Below are positions 20,507-31,399 of a DNA stretch of 64,000 nt, piece after piece. Origin of the DNA: Parietichytrium sp. I65-24A (lineage: Eukaryota > Sar > Bigyra > Thraustochytrida > Thraustochytriidae); assembly GCA_012862575.1 (NCBI GenBank), contig BLSF01000029.1, positions 62,001 to 126,000 on the forward strand. Reading direction: 5' to 3'. A program made the position numbers and the translations under genes. Positions within the stretch are counted from its first letter, which is position 1. Every line of letters begins with the position of its first letter. The notes beneath the pieces are model-generated. The model did no database searches and was not told the DNA's origin. It saw only the letters and a list, made by a program, of their open reading frames with translations.

Positions 20507-22144
20507 ATGATCCCGGGATCAACTGCCCGGAGTCGCATTCCAGCGAGGAGAAGGCTGGCCGATGGGAGATCTGGGAACGGAAATGGAGTTGTGGAGACCG
20601 ATGAGCGTGTGGAGAGGTCCTCTTTGATGCGTAGGAATGTGCAGTTCGAGCGCAAGCCGCCGCCGGCGACCTTGGCTGCATCTGCAGAGAAGCCGCGAAG
20701 GCAGTCCAAGTACCGGGTGGCAAATGCTGATGCAATCAATCGCTTAGCGCAGCCGCGGAGACGGAGGACTCGAAAGTCATTCGAGGAATTGTTGCCTGTG
20801 GAAGCAGTCACAGAACTCGTGTTCTCATTCCTCGACGAAAAGTCCATCTTGAATGTTTGTATGACCAATAAGGCGATGAATAGATCTGCGAGCTCGGATT
20901 TCGTGTGGCAAAGCGCGTGGACAAGGAGGTATCCGGAAACAGCCCTCCCGTCCACCAATCAAAGAAATGTCAAACAAACGATCTTGCATCGGAGGAAACA
21001 AGCGCTTGCAAAAGGAGCTGAGCGAGTGCGCGTCGCTGTGGATAAGATCGTCAATAGAGTTGGTGTGGAGAACAGCCTCGGATCAATTGTAGAAGCTCTC
21101 TCCCCGAATCTTGAAATCGAAGTGAATGGAGTTTCGTGCGATCTGCTTGCGTTTCGGCGCAAGTCTCAGCAGGGTACAAAGCTAGGGTTCAGAGTCCATG
21201 CAGCTCTTCCTGCGCCGAATATCAAATCCGGCGTCCTGCGCTACGACTCTAGTACTGTTCTGAAGGCCAACCCGCCAAATCTCCCCCTCGCACAGGTTGC
21301 GAACGTGCAAGTGACTTGCTCATGTGACCGAATCAAGAAGACCCGAAACCCGGTGCAAGTGCTAAGCACAGAGGTGGGTACTAGAAAAGCTGAATTTCAG
21401 CTTGTCGGGCGGAGTAAGGAGCCCGGGGTTCGTGTGGTGATGCTGCAGTGCGGTTTGTGGAGCAGCATCGTACTGGCACTTCTGCCAGATCAGAACGGCG
21501 AGGAGAGTATTGGAATGCTGCTCGTGAACCTTCATCATGCCGACCTACTTGCTGGGCTACGAATCCGGGGCCACCTGCATACTCCGATCTACGACGATTT
21601 AGACTCAAAGTATGGCCTTCATGGGTACACTTGCTCAATAGCGCTTCGAAGCTTTGGACAAGCTTGGTGGAATGGTTGCTACAAAGATCTAGCTACGAGA
21701 GACGATCTTCGACGATCTCCAGTTTTAAAGTTCAGCGTGCTCGAGGACAGAAATTGTCGTGCCGACGTGACCCGCAAGATAAACTTCAGGACAAAACGAG
21801 GTGAGGACGCTTCGAGACCTTGCCTTTACTTTCGGACCGAAACATTTACGTCTGAGCTGAGCGAAGCTATTGTTCTGGATTTCACACTATGGGATGAGCA
21901 CGGCGAGGTAATTTGGGCTGTTTCACGCCCAGTGAACGTCACTCAGGTTGTTGCCGAAGATGGGCCCAATTTCCGCTTTGATGATTCTGCTGAAGGTGCC
22001 TTTCAGCTTGTTTGCACAGACCCAGGAGTCGGCAGAGTTCGAATCGAGTGCTCCTCCCTTCGTAATCAAGTCACAGTCATAAAGTCTTGTGATTTCGAAC
22101 TGCAGAGCTCACGCGTGGCAAATTGGTTCGGGATACAGCTCTGA
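20507..22144 (+). CDS. F-box protein
   Basis: A 545-aa protein with one F-box-like domain at about residues 93-140: FEELLPVEAVTELVFSFLDEKSILNVCMTNKAM, then W134 and the R-R-Y-P end. F-box proteins are usually substrate receptors of SCF ubiquitin ligases through SKP1. The N-terminal 90 residues are basic and Ser/Arg-rich. The about 400 residues after the F-box form a globular region with many beta-strand-like segments but no WD40, LRR or Kelch repeat that I recognise. The substrate is therefore unknown. The start is ATG 20507; the GTG-initiated upstream extension is not used. It is convergent with a CDC34-type E2 whose stop lies 80 bp away. SCF and CDC34 cooperate in yeast and animals, though adjacency here may be chance. 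Confidence 0.75.
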   Translation: MIPGSTARSRIPARRRLADGRSGNGNGVVETDERVERSSLMRRNVQFERKPPPATLAASAEKPRRQSKYRVANADAINRLAQPRRRRTRKSFEELLPVEAVTELVFSFLDEKSILNVCMTNKAMNRSASSDFVWQSAWTRRYPETALPSTNQRNVKQTILHRRKQALAKGAERVRVAVDKIVNRVGVENSLGSIVEALSPNLEIEVNGVSCDLLAFRRKSQQGTKLGFRVHAALPAPNIKSGVLRYDSSTVLKANPPNLPLAQVANVQVTCSCDRIKKTRNPVQVLSTEVGTRKAEFQLVGRSKEPGVRVVMLQCGLWSSIVLALLPDQNGEESIGMLLVNLHHADLLAGLRIRGHLHTPIYDDLDSKYGLHGYTCSIALRSFGQAWWNGCYKDLATRDDLRRSPVLKFSVLEDRNCRADVTRKINFRTKRGEDASRPCLYFRTETFTSELSEAIVLDFTLWDEHGEVIWAVSRPVNVTQVVAEDGPNFRFDDSAEGAFQLVCTDPGVGRVRIECSSLRNQVTVIKSCDFELQSSRVANWFGIQL

Positions 22145-22223
22145 GGTCCTCTCCCTCCCTCTTATTCCGCTCAACCAAAACTTTCAGCAAATAAACTTAT
22201 TATAGGTTGTAAATACATCGAAA

Positions 22224-23231
22224 CTATTGAATACGCGGCCGTTCACTCCCGCCAGAGACGGAACAAGGTTTTTCTACAGAGCAGGTGTTCGATTTCGCGT
22301 CTTGTCCGTTTAGAATCTTTCTTCCATTCTCCTCGGCAGACTCCCGCCGAGAGATATCTGAAAGTGGTGTGGAAGTACTCTGATCGTGGATCGCTGCTCG
22401 TTTCGCAGAAGGTGCCGATGATGAAGAGCTATTGTGACTCGAATCAGAAAGTGTTCTCTTTAAGCTGGTCTTTTGTTCGGTTGTTGGGCCTTCCGCGCAG
22501 TTTCCGTCAGGTGCTGACGCAACGTCATCTATTTTCTGCTCACAAGCCTGCTCATTTACTCCGCCCTCCTGATGAAAGCCCTCCTCGTCTTCGTCTTCTT
22601 CGTCGTCGTCAGAATATACATAGTTTTCGTCGTCTTCGTCGTACTGCCCTGGCGAAAAGGAGCGCGACGAGGGCAGCTCCTCGGATTCTTCCTGCCGTGG
22701 AGCTGGCAACGCAATCACGGGGTAAACAAAGTCCTCGGGCACATGCTTTTTACTTTTCTCCACAAGCTTTTGCACTCGCTTTTGAAACATCGCATTGTCG
22801 CTCAGATACTCCTTGGCAGCGTTATAATTAGCCGGATCGGTGCAGTTTGGGTCAGACAACAACGAAATGACGCTCAGGAGCGCCTGCTCCACCCCAAGCA
22901 CGGGCCTCCAAAACTCCGAGCACTTTGCCGGGTCCCTATCTCTCGGCGGGTTCTGCAGCGTGGAAATGCACACCTTCCCATCCACGAACACGTTCGGATG
23001 AACAAACTCCGATGTGAACTGCATCGATGGCGGGTCCATCGGGTACGTCTCCGGGAACCTCACCACGGTGGCGAACACGCCGCCGGCGTACATGGTTTGC
23101 GGCGGGCCAATCACGTACACCACCCATTCCATCACATTGTCCCTCACCAGATCGAACACCTGAAAGTAATTCGACACCGGCCTCTTCTTCAGCGCCGCAA
23201 ACTCCCGCGACACAAGGAGCTTGGCAGACAT
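22224..23231 (-). CDS. CDC34: CDC34/UBE2R-type ubiquitin-conjugating enzyme E2
   Basis: A 335-aa E2. The UBC domain spans about residues 3-170, with HPN (78-80) and catalytic Cys88 in GKVCIST. The roughly 12-residue acidic-loop insertion typical of the CDC34/UBE2G class follows (NPPRDRDPAKCSEFW), then LLSVISLLSDPN. The C-terminal tail is highly acidic (DDENYVYSDDDEEDEDEE), like the CDC34 tail that binds the cullin-RING ligase basic canyon. A further disordered region of about 110 residues follows. The predicted role is K48-linked chain building with SCF ligases. The start is ATG 23231 (MSAKLL). A frame extension upstream through TTG is not supported. Confidence 0.93.
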   Translation of the reverse strand: MSAKLLVSREFAALKKRPVSNYFQVFDLVRDNVMEWVVYVIGPPQTMYAGGVFATVVRFPETYPMDPPSMQFTSEFVHPNVFVDGKVCISTLQNPPRDRDPAKCSEFWRPVLGVEQALLSVISLLSDPNCTDPANYNAAKEYLSDNAMFQKRVQKLVEKSKKHVPEDFVYPVIALPAPRQEESEELPSSRSFSPGQYDEDDENYVYSDDDEEDEDEEGFHQEGGVNEQACEQKIDDVASAPDGNCAEGPTTEQKTSLKRTLSDSSHNSSSSSAPSAKRAAIHDQSTSTPLSDISRRESAEENGRKILNGQDAKSNTCSVEKPCSVSGGSERPRIQ

Positions 23232-23834
23232 GGCCCCCCCACACAGTGAGCTGATCAACCCAATATAACCCAATACTCACTAGCGCTCCCCCTCCGCCGA
23301 CTGTGCACCGCAAATTGGAGAGTCCCGCCGGCTCCCTGCCCTCTGCTCACCGTCGTTTTGCGGGACACAATACCTGTGCGCTCTGTACGTATGTATGTAT
23401 GTATGTATATATGTGTGTGTGTGTGTGAGAGAGAGAGTTGTGAGATGTTGTGATGGCCGCTTTCCCGAATTCCGAGAGCACTTGATGACGTCATTCGCTG
23501 GTACTGGTAATAGGCTTCGTTGTCCGGAGGATGACGAGTGCGCGCTCCGGCAGGTTGGCTGGGTTGGGTAGGTTGGCCGAGACTTGCGATGATGACGGCA
23601 TTTGAGGGGCGCTGGTAGAAGGTGCGGTGAGGTGGAGTGACGTAAGCAGTCGGAGGTCCTGAAGTTCTCGACCACGCTAAATTGTAGCTGTGAATGTGGG
23701 ACTCCAGGGTTAGAGTAAGTGATGACTGTGAGGAACTTGTCTTCTCATTCTTCTCATCGTCGATCTCGTTTCCATCTTGATTGGGAATTTCTTTTGCAAG
23801 TTGTTGTGAAAAAAGATTGTTTGTCTTCTTTGTT
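23232..23834. other. spacer with GTAT/GT microsatellite
   Basis: Promoter side of the E2 gene and 3' side of the LRR-kinase gene. A GTAT/GT/GA microsatellite lies at 23387-23438. The minus-strand frame crossing it (to 23926) is low-complexity and overlaps the kinase gene's 3' end. Confidence 0.55.
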
Positions 23835-26800
23835 TCAGGTTTGTAATAGAAAGTCTGCCAGTGAAGGGGGCAGAACACCAAAATCGATCGAGTCACGAAA
23901 ACCGAGGAGGATAGACTTGAGCCCATGCTCCACTTCCTTACTCGCGCGACCGGAGATCTCGGCTGGCCAATACTCCCCGAGCCTCTTAGCGCGTAGACGT
24001 TTCATCTCCTCGTCGCGCTCGGCGTGTTCGCCATAGAAGACATCCTTATCCCTTGATCGATTCGAAGGACAGTTCGCTACATGGCTGTGTGCAGCCTCGC
24101 TGTTCGGCCCACAGTTTGCAAGACACCATGCGCAAAAGTAGGTTCCGCAACCATTCCCAAATTCATCTCTGCACTGTACTGCAAAACACTCATCAAAGTC
24201 TACAAAGGCCTTCTTGCAGGACGGGCACTGCAGTGTGAGGATGCCGTTGACGATTTTGTTCCGGTGGAGAAGCAAGGATTGATCGTCGGATACTCTTCTT
24301 GAGTTCCTCTTCAAGCTTTTGCTGGAAATCGCGCTGAAGACGGGCCTCTTGTCTGTCTGCAGCCGCCTTGAGAAGCGCCTTCCAGTCCGTCTCGGCCAAC
24401 AAAGACGCGATAGAACTTGACGGCATCAGTTCTTGGCATTCAGGCATGCAACATTGAAGAGTGCCGTCGATTGCAACTGTTCTCGGGTTGACACCGCCTC
24501 TCACAAGTTTGGTCAAGCACTCCCTGCACAAGCAATGTACGCCGCTACCACATGCAATCGTGTTCTGCTCAAGACACTTGTCCATGCACGCCAAACAATC
24601 GCGGGTCTCAGCAGGCTTTTCGGTGAAGAATTCGTCTTGTAGGGCTTGGCTTGCCGTTGGCCGGGTATTAGGATTATCGCTCATTAGACTCGATATCAGA
24701 GCATTGCAACCATTACTCTCTTCCACAACGCCCTCCAACAACTCCTTCAAAATCTTGCCACATGCGTACATGTCCACAGCAGCAGTCACTTTGGATTGCG
24801 ACCTGTCCCTGAGTTCCGGTGCAAGATAGCCCAGTGTGACCTGGAGGTTGGTTGTCAGCGTCCGGTCATCCCTCTGCACACCGTCAAAGTCCCCAAGAAC
24901 GGCGCGGAACGAACGCGTGAGAAATACGTTGTGTGGCTTCAAGTCGCAATGGACGTGGCCTGCCGAATGGATCTTGCTCAAACCCTGAAGTATATCCATG
25001 GCAAGCGACTTGCACCGCGCGAGCTCCCTTGCCGTCGGTGGGGTTGACTCAAGCCACACATTCAGGTCACCGTTTTCGTAGAAGGGCATGACAATGCACC
25101 CGAGGTTCGCTTCGCGATCCAGAAATACGCTCTCCACTCGGGCCACGTTTGTATCTTGCAATGAGGTTAGCACGGCGCACTGTCGCAGAAAGTACTTTTG
25201 GGCATCAGAGTTGGCAAGATGGAAGGACTTGAGCACTTTTTGTGTTGCTGCAACTGGAACTCCATCTTCCGCCCGTCCGTCGAGTTTCTTGACCAGGTCG
25301 ACCTGTCTTCCGGCGTTTGGCTTTCGGAGTGCTTTGACAAGAATAAAGTCTTTATATCGAAAGCCTTCCAGCAGCACACCGCTCTTTTGCAGCAAATCCG
25401 CGCCAGGGACATCACTTAGCCCAAGAATTCGAGTCCAGTCGGGGCTGGCCATCAGCTCTGGGTAATGGAGCTCGGCTGCGCGCAGCAGCCGTGCACGCTC
25501 TGCGACCACCCGACGAGAGACCTTTCTCAAGCTCTCACGCAGCGTTTCGGACTTGATGTCCAGTTCCTGTTTTTCGGTTGCCAAGCTTCCATTTTGGTCT
25601 TTCTTGCGTTCGATTTGCTTCTCGAGTTTCCCTGACGCGAACTCACATTCAGCAATGTCATCTTCAAGGTCATGCAGGTTCTTTATGAGAATCTCAAAGG
25701 CTTGAGTAGGAGGCTCTTCGCTTCCTGCAGCGTAGAAACCCTGCAAATGATCAAAAGTGCTCACCTGCTCCCGAACCCACTCGAAAAAAACGGGCATATC
25801 ATCTTGAACAAACAGTCTGAGGGACTTCAGGGCCTTTTCGATTTCCGTTGCAGGGAAGTCGACTTCGGGTTGGTCTTCCTCCAAAAACGTGTACTCTCCT
25901 TCTAACGCCGAGACTGCTTTCTTCAAACATTGCTTCACTTCCTCTAAGCCATCTGCGCTCGTGACCAATTCGAAGGGATCCCTGTTACCGTTCTGTGAGG
26001 CGGCTAGTTTGAGCTGCACCAGCGCTTGCTTGGATTCGGCTCGCCATTTCCCAGGGTCGTGGCGGTCCTTCCACCTTTGCAGAGACCCATGTGCATCTCG
26101 AAGCTGAGCAATAGTACTGGTGTATACCTCCTCGAAGCACTTGAGGTCAAAACTCGAAAGCTCTGCGCTGTTCCTGACACGTTCGACATTTACAGAAGGA
26201 TCCTCACCTAGTCTTTGTTCCCAGCGGCGCCAGTCTTTCTCTGCGTTGTTCAAAGTTGAGGCTGCTTTTGTTTCGAGAACCAGGAGGACCATTTTCTGAA
26301 GCCTCTCACGCGCCTCATTTCGAGCTTGTTTTCGTTCAATGTTGCTCCTGACCTCCTCCTGGAGCGCCTCGAACGCCGCTCGGCTCTCTTTGGCAGCATG
26401 GACAGCGGCAATAAAGCTCCCAAATGGCTCGGTAGGGTCCCGCGCGAACTCGACTGCGCACCACTCCAGCTCCACAGCAGCTTTAGGCAACCTCACTTCG
26501 CCATTCAGGGACTCGCATTGCCTCGAAAGACTAGTGTTCAAGCTGGCCAACCGCGCAAAGAGCTTGACAGGCTCCGTCCAAGGCACAGGTCCCTCCAATT
26601 TTTTCCTGCATCTCTCCTGCTCCTGCTCGTGAGCAAGCTTTCGTTGTTGTTCTTCTTCTTGATGCCTCTGTTGTTCTTTTTGTTGTTCCTTTGCTTTGCT
26701 GAGTCTCTTCGCGTTCTCCTCCGCTTCTCGTCTGAGTCCAGTTGCCTCCTCGCCTTGCACTTCCTCACGGCGTTTTGCACTGTCTTGATTTCTTCGAAGC

Positions 26801-28965
26801 GCCTCTTCGATTCCGGTAACATGCTCAATGCTATCATAAGGCATGAGATCATCACGGTTGTGAAGCACAAGAACATTGACCAAGATGGGTTAACAAAGTT
26901 AAATATCGACCGCAAAAGCACGAACGACGTCAGAATTGCACAAAGGTGTTTTCACAAAGATGAAGGTGTTAATCTCACACGTACGTCAATGTCGTCAGTG
27001 CAGTGTTCTTCTTTAACGCTTGACCGATCGCTGATAATCCGGAAGTACCAATTTCATTTTGATGCAGACTTTTGTTTTCAGAAAAGAGTTGAAAGTATCA
27101 GCCGGAAAGCTCGAGCGAGGTCAGAGAACTTGCTGAGGGTTTCACCAAAGGCAAGGTGTCAAAATCACACATACTTCAATGTACTCAGCACACTATTCTT
27201 CTCCAACGCGCGACCGATCGCCCACGCTCCTTCAGTATCAATCAAATTTTGAGAAAGACTATTCGCAAAGAAGACAAGAAATTGCCAGTCGCAAAGCAAG
27301 AAAGAGGTCAATGTTTTCATCAAAAGCCAGTATCAGAGTTAACACGTACTCCAATACAGACAGCACAGTGTTCTTCTCCAGTCCGCGACCGATTGCTGAT
27401 GCTCCGTCTTCACCAATTTCATTCGCATAAAGGCTTTTTGTTATCAGAAAAGACAAGTGTATGTCAGCCGCCAAGCACGAAGGAGGTCAGTGAAGGTATT
27501 GAATATTTTCAAGAAAAGCTGAATTCTGATATCAAAGCCACACCTACTACAACTCAGTCAATGCAGTGTTCTGCTCCAACGCGCGACCAATCGCTGATGC
27601 TCCTTCAGTACCAATTCTATTCCATCTAAGACTATTTTCAGAAATGCTCGAAATGGTCAGCCGCGAGCAGCAGCATATTCTCAAAGTGACGATAGTAAAG
27701 TCAACCGTACTCCAATGTCGTCAGCGCAGTGTTCTTCCCCAAAGCGCGACAGACCGCTGATGCTCCTTCATCACTAATTCCATTCGCAAAAAGACTATTT
27801 CCAGAAAATTTAGAAACTGTCAGCCGCAAAGCACGCACGTACGAGGGCAATGAAAGTACTGAACGCTTTCACTAAAGGCCGGTGTCAAAGTCACACGTAC
27901 TTTAACTCAGCCAGCGCCGTGTTCTTCTCCAACGCGCGACCGATTGCTGATGCTCCTTCCACGCCAATCTCGTTTTCTTCAAGACTAATTTCAGAATGTG
28001 TTAGCCGCAAGGTACGTACGAACGAGGTCAGCAATTGAAGTGCATGTTCCCACGAAAAAACGTAAGGTGTCCAAGTCATACGTACTCCAATTTAGTCAGC
28101 ACAGTGTTCTTCTCCAACGCTCTGCCAATCGCTGATGCTCCTCGAGCGCCAATTTGATTCGATTGGAGACTATGTACAGAAAAGATAAGAAGTGTCAGCC
28201 GCAAAGCACGAACAAGGTCTCTAACTCTTTTCTCACTATTTTGTTTCAAGAAAACCGGTGCCAAAATCACACGTACTACAACTCAGTCAGCGCAGTGTTC
28301 TTCTCCAACGCGCGGCCAATCTCTGATGCTCCTTCAGCGCCGATTGTATTTGATCGAAGACTAATTCCACAAAGACAAGAGATTTAGCCAAAAGTGTGAA
28401 CATAATTTGTACATGTGCTGCAAGTTTTCACGAAAAACCGGTGTCAAAGTCACACGTACTTTAATGTAGTCAGCGCAGTATTCTTCTCCAGCGCTCTACC
28501 GATCGCTGATCCTCCTTCATCGCCAATTCTATGATACCCAAGACTATTTGCAGAAAAGGCAACCAGTTGTCAGCCGCAGAGCAGGAACGAGGTCAGTGAA
28601 AATGGACTGAACATTTTTTACGAAAAGCAAGGTGTCATAACCACAGCAATGTTGGAGACACAGCACCGTATATAGATCGGCATGGACTGACTCACCTCAA
28701 TCTCACAAGTGTGTCATTTCCCTCGAGCCTGGCAGCAGTCCTTTTCGCCCCAGCTGGCCCCACCTCGTGACCCGTCTCAAATCTGTGTGGCACACGGAAG
28801 CATCATTAGACCCAACGCGCCACTGCATTTTTCGGCCTGATCATCGACAACTCACTGCACGGCCTCTTCTCCTCGACCTATCGCCAGAAGACCTTCATCC
28901 AACGAGTCCACGCGCCAAAACCTCGACTTGACGCCGCAAATGCGAATCTCCTCATACCAGCCCAT
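23835..28965 (-). CDS. LRR / coiled-coil / kinase-like / Cys-rich zinc-binding protein, 12 exons, frameshift near the 3' end
   Basis: Exon 1 (28965-28856) starts at ATG and ends GCA|GTGAGT in phase 2. It is followed by exons 28782-28696 (87 nt), 28543-28460, 28360-28277, 28169-28086, 27984-27901, 27794-27711, 27631-27548, 27433-27350, 27258-27175 and 27068-26985 (84 nt each). The large exon starts at 26830. Every exon joins in phase with GT/AG. Each 84-nt exon encodes one 28-residue RI-type LRR of the pattern LxxNxIGxxGASAIGRALEKNTxL. The large exon encodes a coiled coil (Gln/Glu-rich), a long helical region, then a kinase-like domain: HCDLKPHN catalytic loop, DFD instead of DFG, and LGYLAPEL. 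Cysteine clusters follow. The distal cluster (CPSCKKAFVDFDECFAVQC ... YFCAWCLANCG) lies in the +1 frame from about 24310. I see no canonical intron bridging the two frames. The total is about 1,300 aa. A receptor or signalling role is inferred only. Confidence 0.75.
26985..28782 (-). repeat. ten tandem exon-intron LRR units (about 185 bp period)
   Basis: Ten repeat exons with starts spaced 163-236 bp apart. Nine are exactly 84 nt and the outermost is 87 nt and divergent. The introns also share sequence: GTACGTGTGACTTTGACACC after the donors, and a CTTTGCGGCTGAC block before the acceptors. The duplicating unit was therefore exon plus intron. All introns are phase 2, so any unit can be gained or lost without frame damage. 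Confidence 0.9.
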
Positions 28966-30250
28966 CTTTTCTCTGAGTTACTGTCCAGCCCTTCTCTTTC
29001 GTCAAACAGTCAAACAGTCAAACAGTCAAACAGGACGTCCCCAACGATCCGACGTTCCAACAACCCAACGTTCCGTTGTTCGCACGCGTGATGCTCTGCA
29101 ACGCTCAAGCTCTCTTCCACTCCTGTATACTCCAGTCGCCTTTGGCTTTTCCAGGTCTGCAGCTCACTGTAGATTTAGAATCGCTCTCAAGATTTAGAAT
29201 CGCTGTCAAAACTGTCAAAACCATGTCAGACATTAGGTTACTTGCAACTCTTTCTATTCTAAATTCCGCTCTTCACCCGTACAGTTCTAATGCAGTCTTA
29301 CGTAGAATGGCTAACTGTGAATTGGTCTCTCGTACGCCTCTTGTGTGCGGATGCCAGGGTTACTGGGTGCTTATGGTAATGAATAGCGACATGCGTACGG
29401 GAGTACTCGGTAGGACTGTCTTTGGTCTGATAGAATTTAGGAAAGGAACGCGCAAAGCTGTTCTGTTCTGAAATTCTCAGCTCTGATGAACTGTGTTCTG
29501 ACAGTGAAGTTTCTTCGGAAAGTTCGTCATTGAACTGAAAGAAAGAGAAGGAAAAAGGAACGACGTTGCGTTCTCTCTTCTTGGAGCTTCTCACAAAACC
29601 GGTGTCAAAGCCACACGAACTTGAACGACGTCAGCGCAGTGTTCTTCGTCAGCGCACAAACGATCGCTGACGCTCCTTCATGCCAAACTCTTGCGATCTG
29701 AAACTGTTTTCAGAAACGAAAAGAAAAACGGCAGCCACAAAGCACGATCAACCAATTTGATATGCGGCGGTCAATGCGACAATTGGATCGACGTGATAGA
29801 TTTGGTCAATTGGGTCCCGTGCAAAAAGATTTCTCGCATACAGTGAATTGCGGAAGAATTGGAGACGTGGAAAAACTGAGCCGCGGTACCTATTTTACGT
29901 TTTCGAAATTGTCAACTTTCTCGGCTTTCAGGACGAAGCGGGGTTTGGAAGAGATGGGCGGGTTGGTGAATGAGTCCTTGCCCCCACCAACGAATCAGTG
30001 GAACTGCGAGTGCTTGAGCAGGTTAAGTACCGGTGTTGTCAAGTGCATTGGCCCGCAACCTCGAGTAAAAGCAGCAGCAAGGTGAGATCTGGATCTGGAA
30101 AGAATTAGTGTGTTGTGCCCAAAAAACACTTTCAATTTCAGCTAACTGCAGCCACCAAAGGTTGCTTGCAGCAAGCCACACTGCGAAAAACCTTGACGCC
30201 ATCATCGCCCCGAAGCTTTGGATCATGGCAATAAACACAATCGATGGCAG
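28966..30250. other. spacer upstream of the LRR-kinase gene
   Basis: About 1.3 kb with short frames only, apart from one decayed LRR exon listed separately. It presumably includes the LRR-kinase promoter and the 3' flank of the next minus-strand gene. Confidence 0.55.
29621..29703 (-). pseudogene. decayed orphan LRR exon
   Basis: An 83-nt segment clearly homologous to the 84-nt LRR exons. It retains the GGAGCGTCAGCGATC and AAGAACACTGCGCTGACG blocks but has lost one base, which breaks the frame. The donor reads GTTCGTG instead of GTACGTG. Flanking intron-like blocks are also present: the ACACCGG block and the CTTTG-TGGCTG block near 29740. It lies about 650 bp upstream of the gene's ATG exon, outside the transcript I can model. 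Confidence 0.75.
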
Positions 30251-30865
30251 TCAACCCATGTTTGATCTCATGGCGTCGAGCTTTGCGTGAACGCGAGAGA
30301 CAGCGTTTTTTGCGTATGATGTTCCTCGACCAGAGGAGCCTTTGGCATTCCCGTTTCGTCTCTGTGCGAACTCTTCTTTGGAGAGCACAATCGGTTGTCG
30401 CGGTGGCCCAAAGTGCGTCTGAGGGCCCTTCACTTTCCACTCTGCAGCGCCCTCAAGTGGTTTGGACCGCATCGAGTGGAACCTCGTTCTAGCCATGCGC
30501 TCATTGGACCTCTTGGCCAGCTCTTCGGATGAAGGGATTGGTATGCTCTGCAAATCCGCAGGCCCATTCAACTTGACGTCCAGGGCGACGCCAACTCTGG
30601 ACATGCTCTTCCTCATGACTTGCGCCTTGGCTGGCTGGCCATTTGGTTCTCCATTTCCCCACTCCCTTCGGAAATACCCTTCCGGAACATCAGACTGTGG
30701 GAGTTGCACGCCATGAACCGGCGCCTGGGCCTCGGCCGCATCGTGACATGCTTTATCCGCCCGATTCCTCGTTCCTTGCACGTGTTTCTTAAACTGCTCT
30801 TCAAAGTCGACGCCGTCAATGAGCCACGGCAGGTTTGCGTTGCCGCCGAAGTGATCCTCGTCCAT
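30251..30865 (-). CDS. hypothetical protein
   Basis: A 204-aa frame from ATG 30865. I do not recognise a family. It is hydrophilic, with no signal peptide or membrane segment. The N-terminus contains LPWLIDGVDFEEQFKKHV. The C-terminal half is Arg/Lys/Gly-rich, with RTRFHSMRSKPL and KGSSGRGTSYAKNAV, and is probably disordered. It is the best-composed frame in the interval, and competing plus-strand frames lack starts and motifs. The next gene (VAT1-like) diverges to the right. An additional 3' exon cannot be excluded. Confidence 0.45.
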   Translation of the reverse strand: MDEDHFGGNANLPWLIDGVDFEEQFKKHVQGTRNRADKACHDAAEAQAPVHGVQLPQSDVPEGYFRREWGNGEPNGQPAKAQVMRKSMSRVGVALDVKLNGPADLQSIPIPSSEELAKRSNERMARTRFHSMRSKPLEGAAEWKVKGPQTHFGPPRQPIVLSKEEFAQRRNGNAKGSSGRGTSYAKNAVSRVHAKLDAMRSNMG

Positions 30866-31399
30866 TGTCAGATACACTCGAGGCTGAATCTCCAACTATC
30901 TGCCTTCTGAATGCCGGGAAATCTCGCTCCTTATCTCTTTCTGCGCCTATCTCGCTGTCAGCACCTCGCATACCTCTGCGCAATGCTCGTCGTCGCTCCT
31001 TTCACAGTGCGCAATGCTCGTCGTCGCTCCTTTCACAGCACTTTCACAGAACAGACTGCGAGGACCCCTTCCCCTTCTTTCTCCTCTCATCTACCAACAT
31101 CTTTCAACTCTTCCACTATCTTCCATTCTTCCATATTTCCATTCTTCCATTATGAGATATCCGTTGCGCCGACGCACTGCCACAGTGCTCGCGTCACGAA
31201 GAGGCCTCTGTGACGACATCCGTCCATCGCCGACGTGGTAAGGCCGGCCAGGCTCTCGCGCTAAGAGGGGTGTGCACCTTGGGTGAGGGTTCGAGTACGA
31301 TAAGGAGGGGGCGTTGTGGGTCGCAAAATTGGGGTGCGCGGAGAAACGGGCGAGCTTTCACTTTTTGGAGCAGAGGGTTAAATTAATTGATTTTCAAGA
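30866..31399. other. divergent promoter region with a short direct repeat
   Basis: A 26-bp sequence containing GCAATGCTCGTCGTCGCTCC occurs twice at about 30979-31034. CT-rich stretches follow up to 31145. No gene is seen. Confidence 0.6.

Noticed and set aside
26985-28782. CRISPR-like regular spacing of similar blocks
   Set aside because: The 84-nt blocks are coding LRR exons with splice sites and similar introns, not short direct repeats with unique spacers, and the genome is eukaryotic.
30138-30440. 100-codon minus-strand frame overlapping the hypothetical protein
   Set aside because: Overlaps the better-composed 204-aa frame and has no supporting motif.
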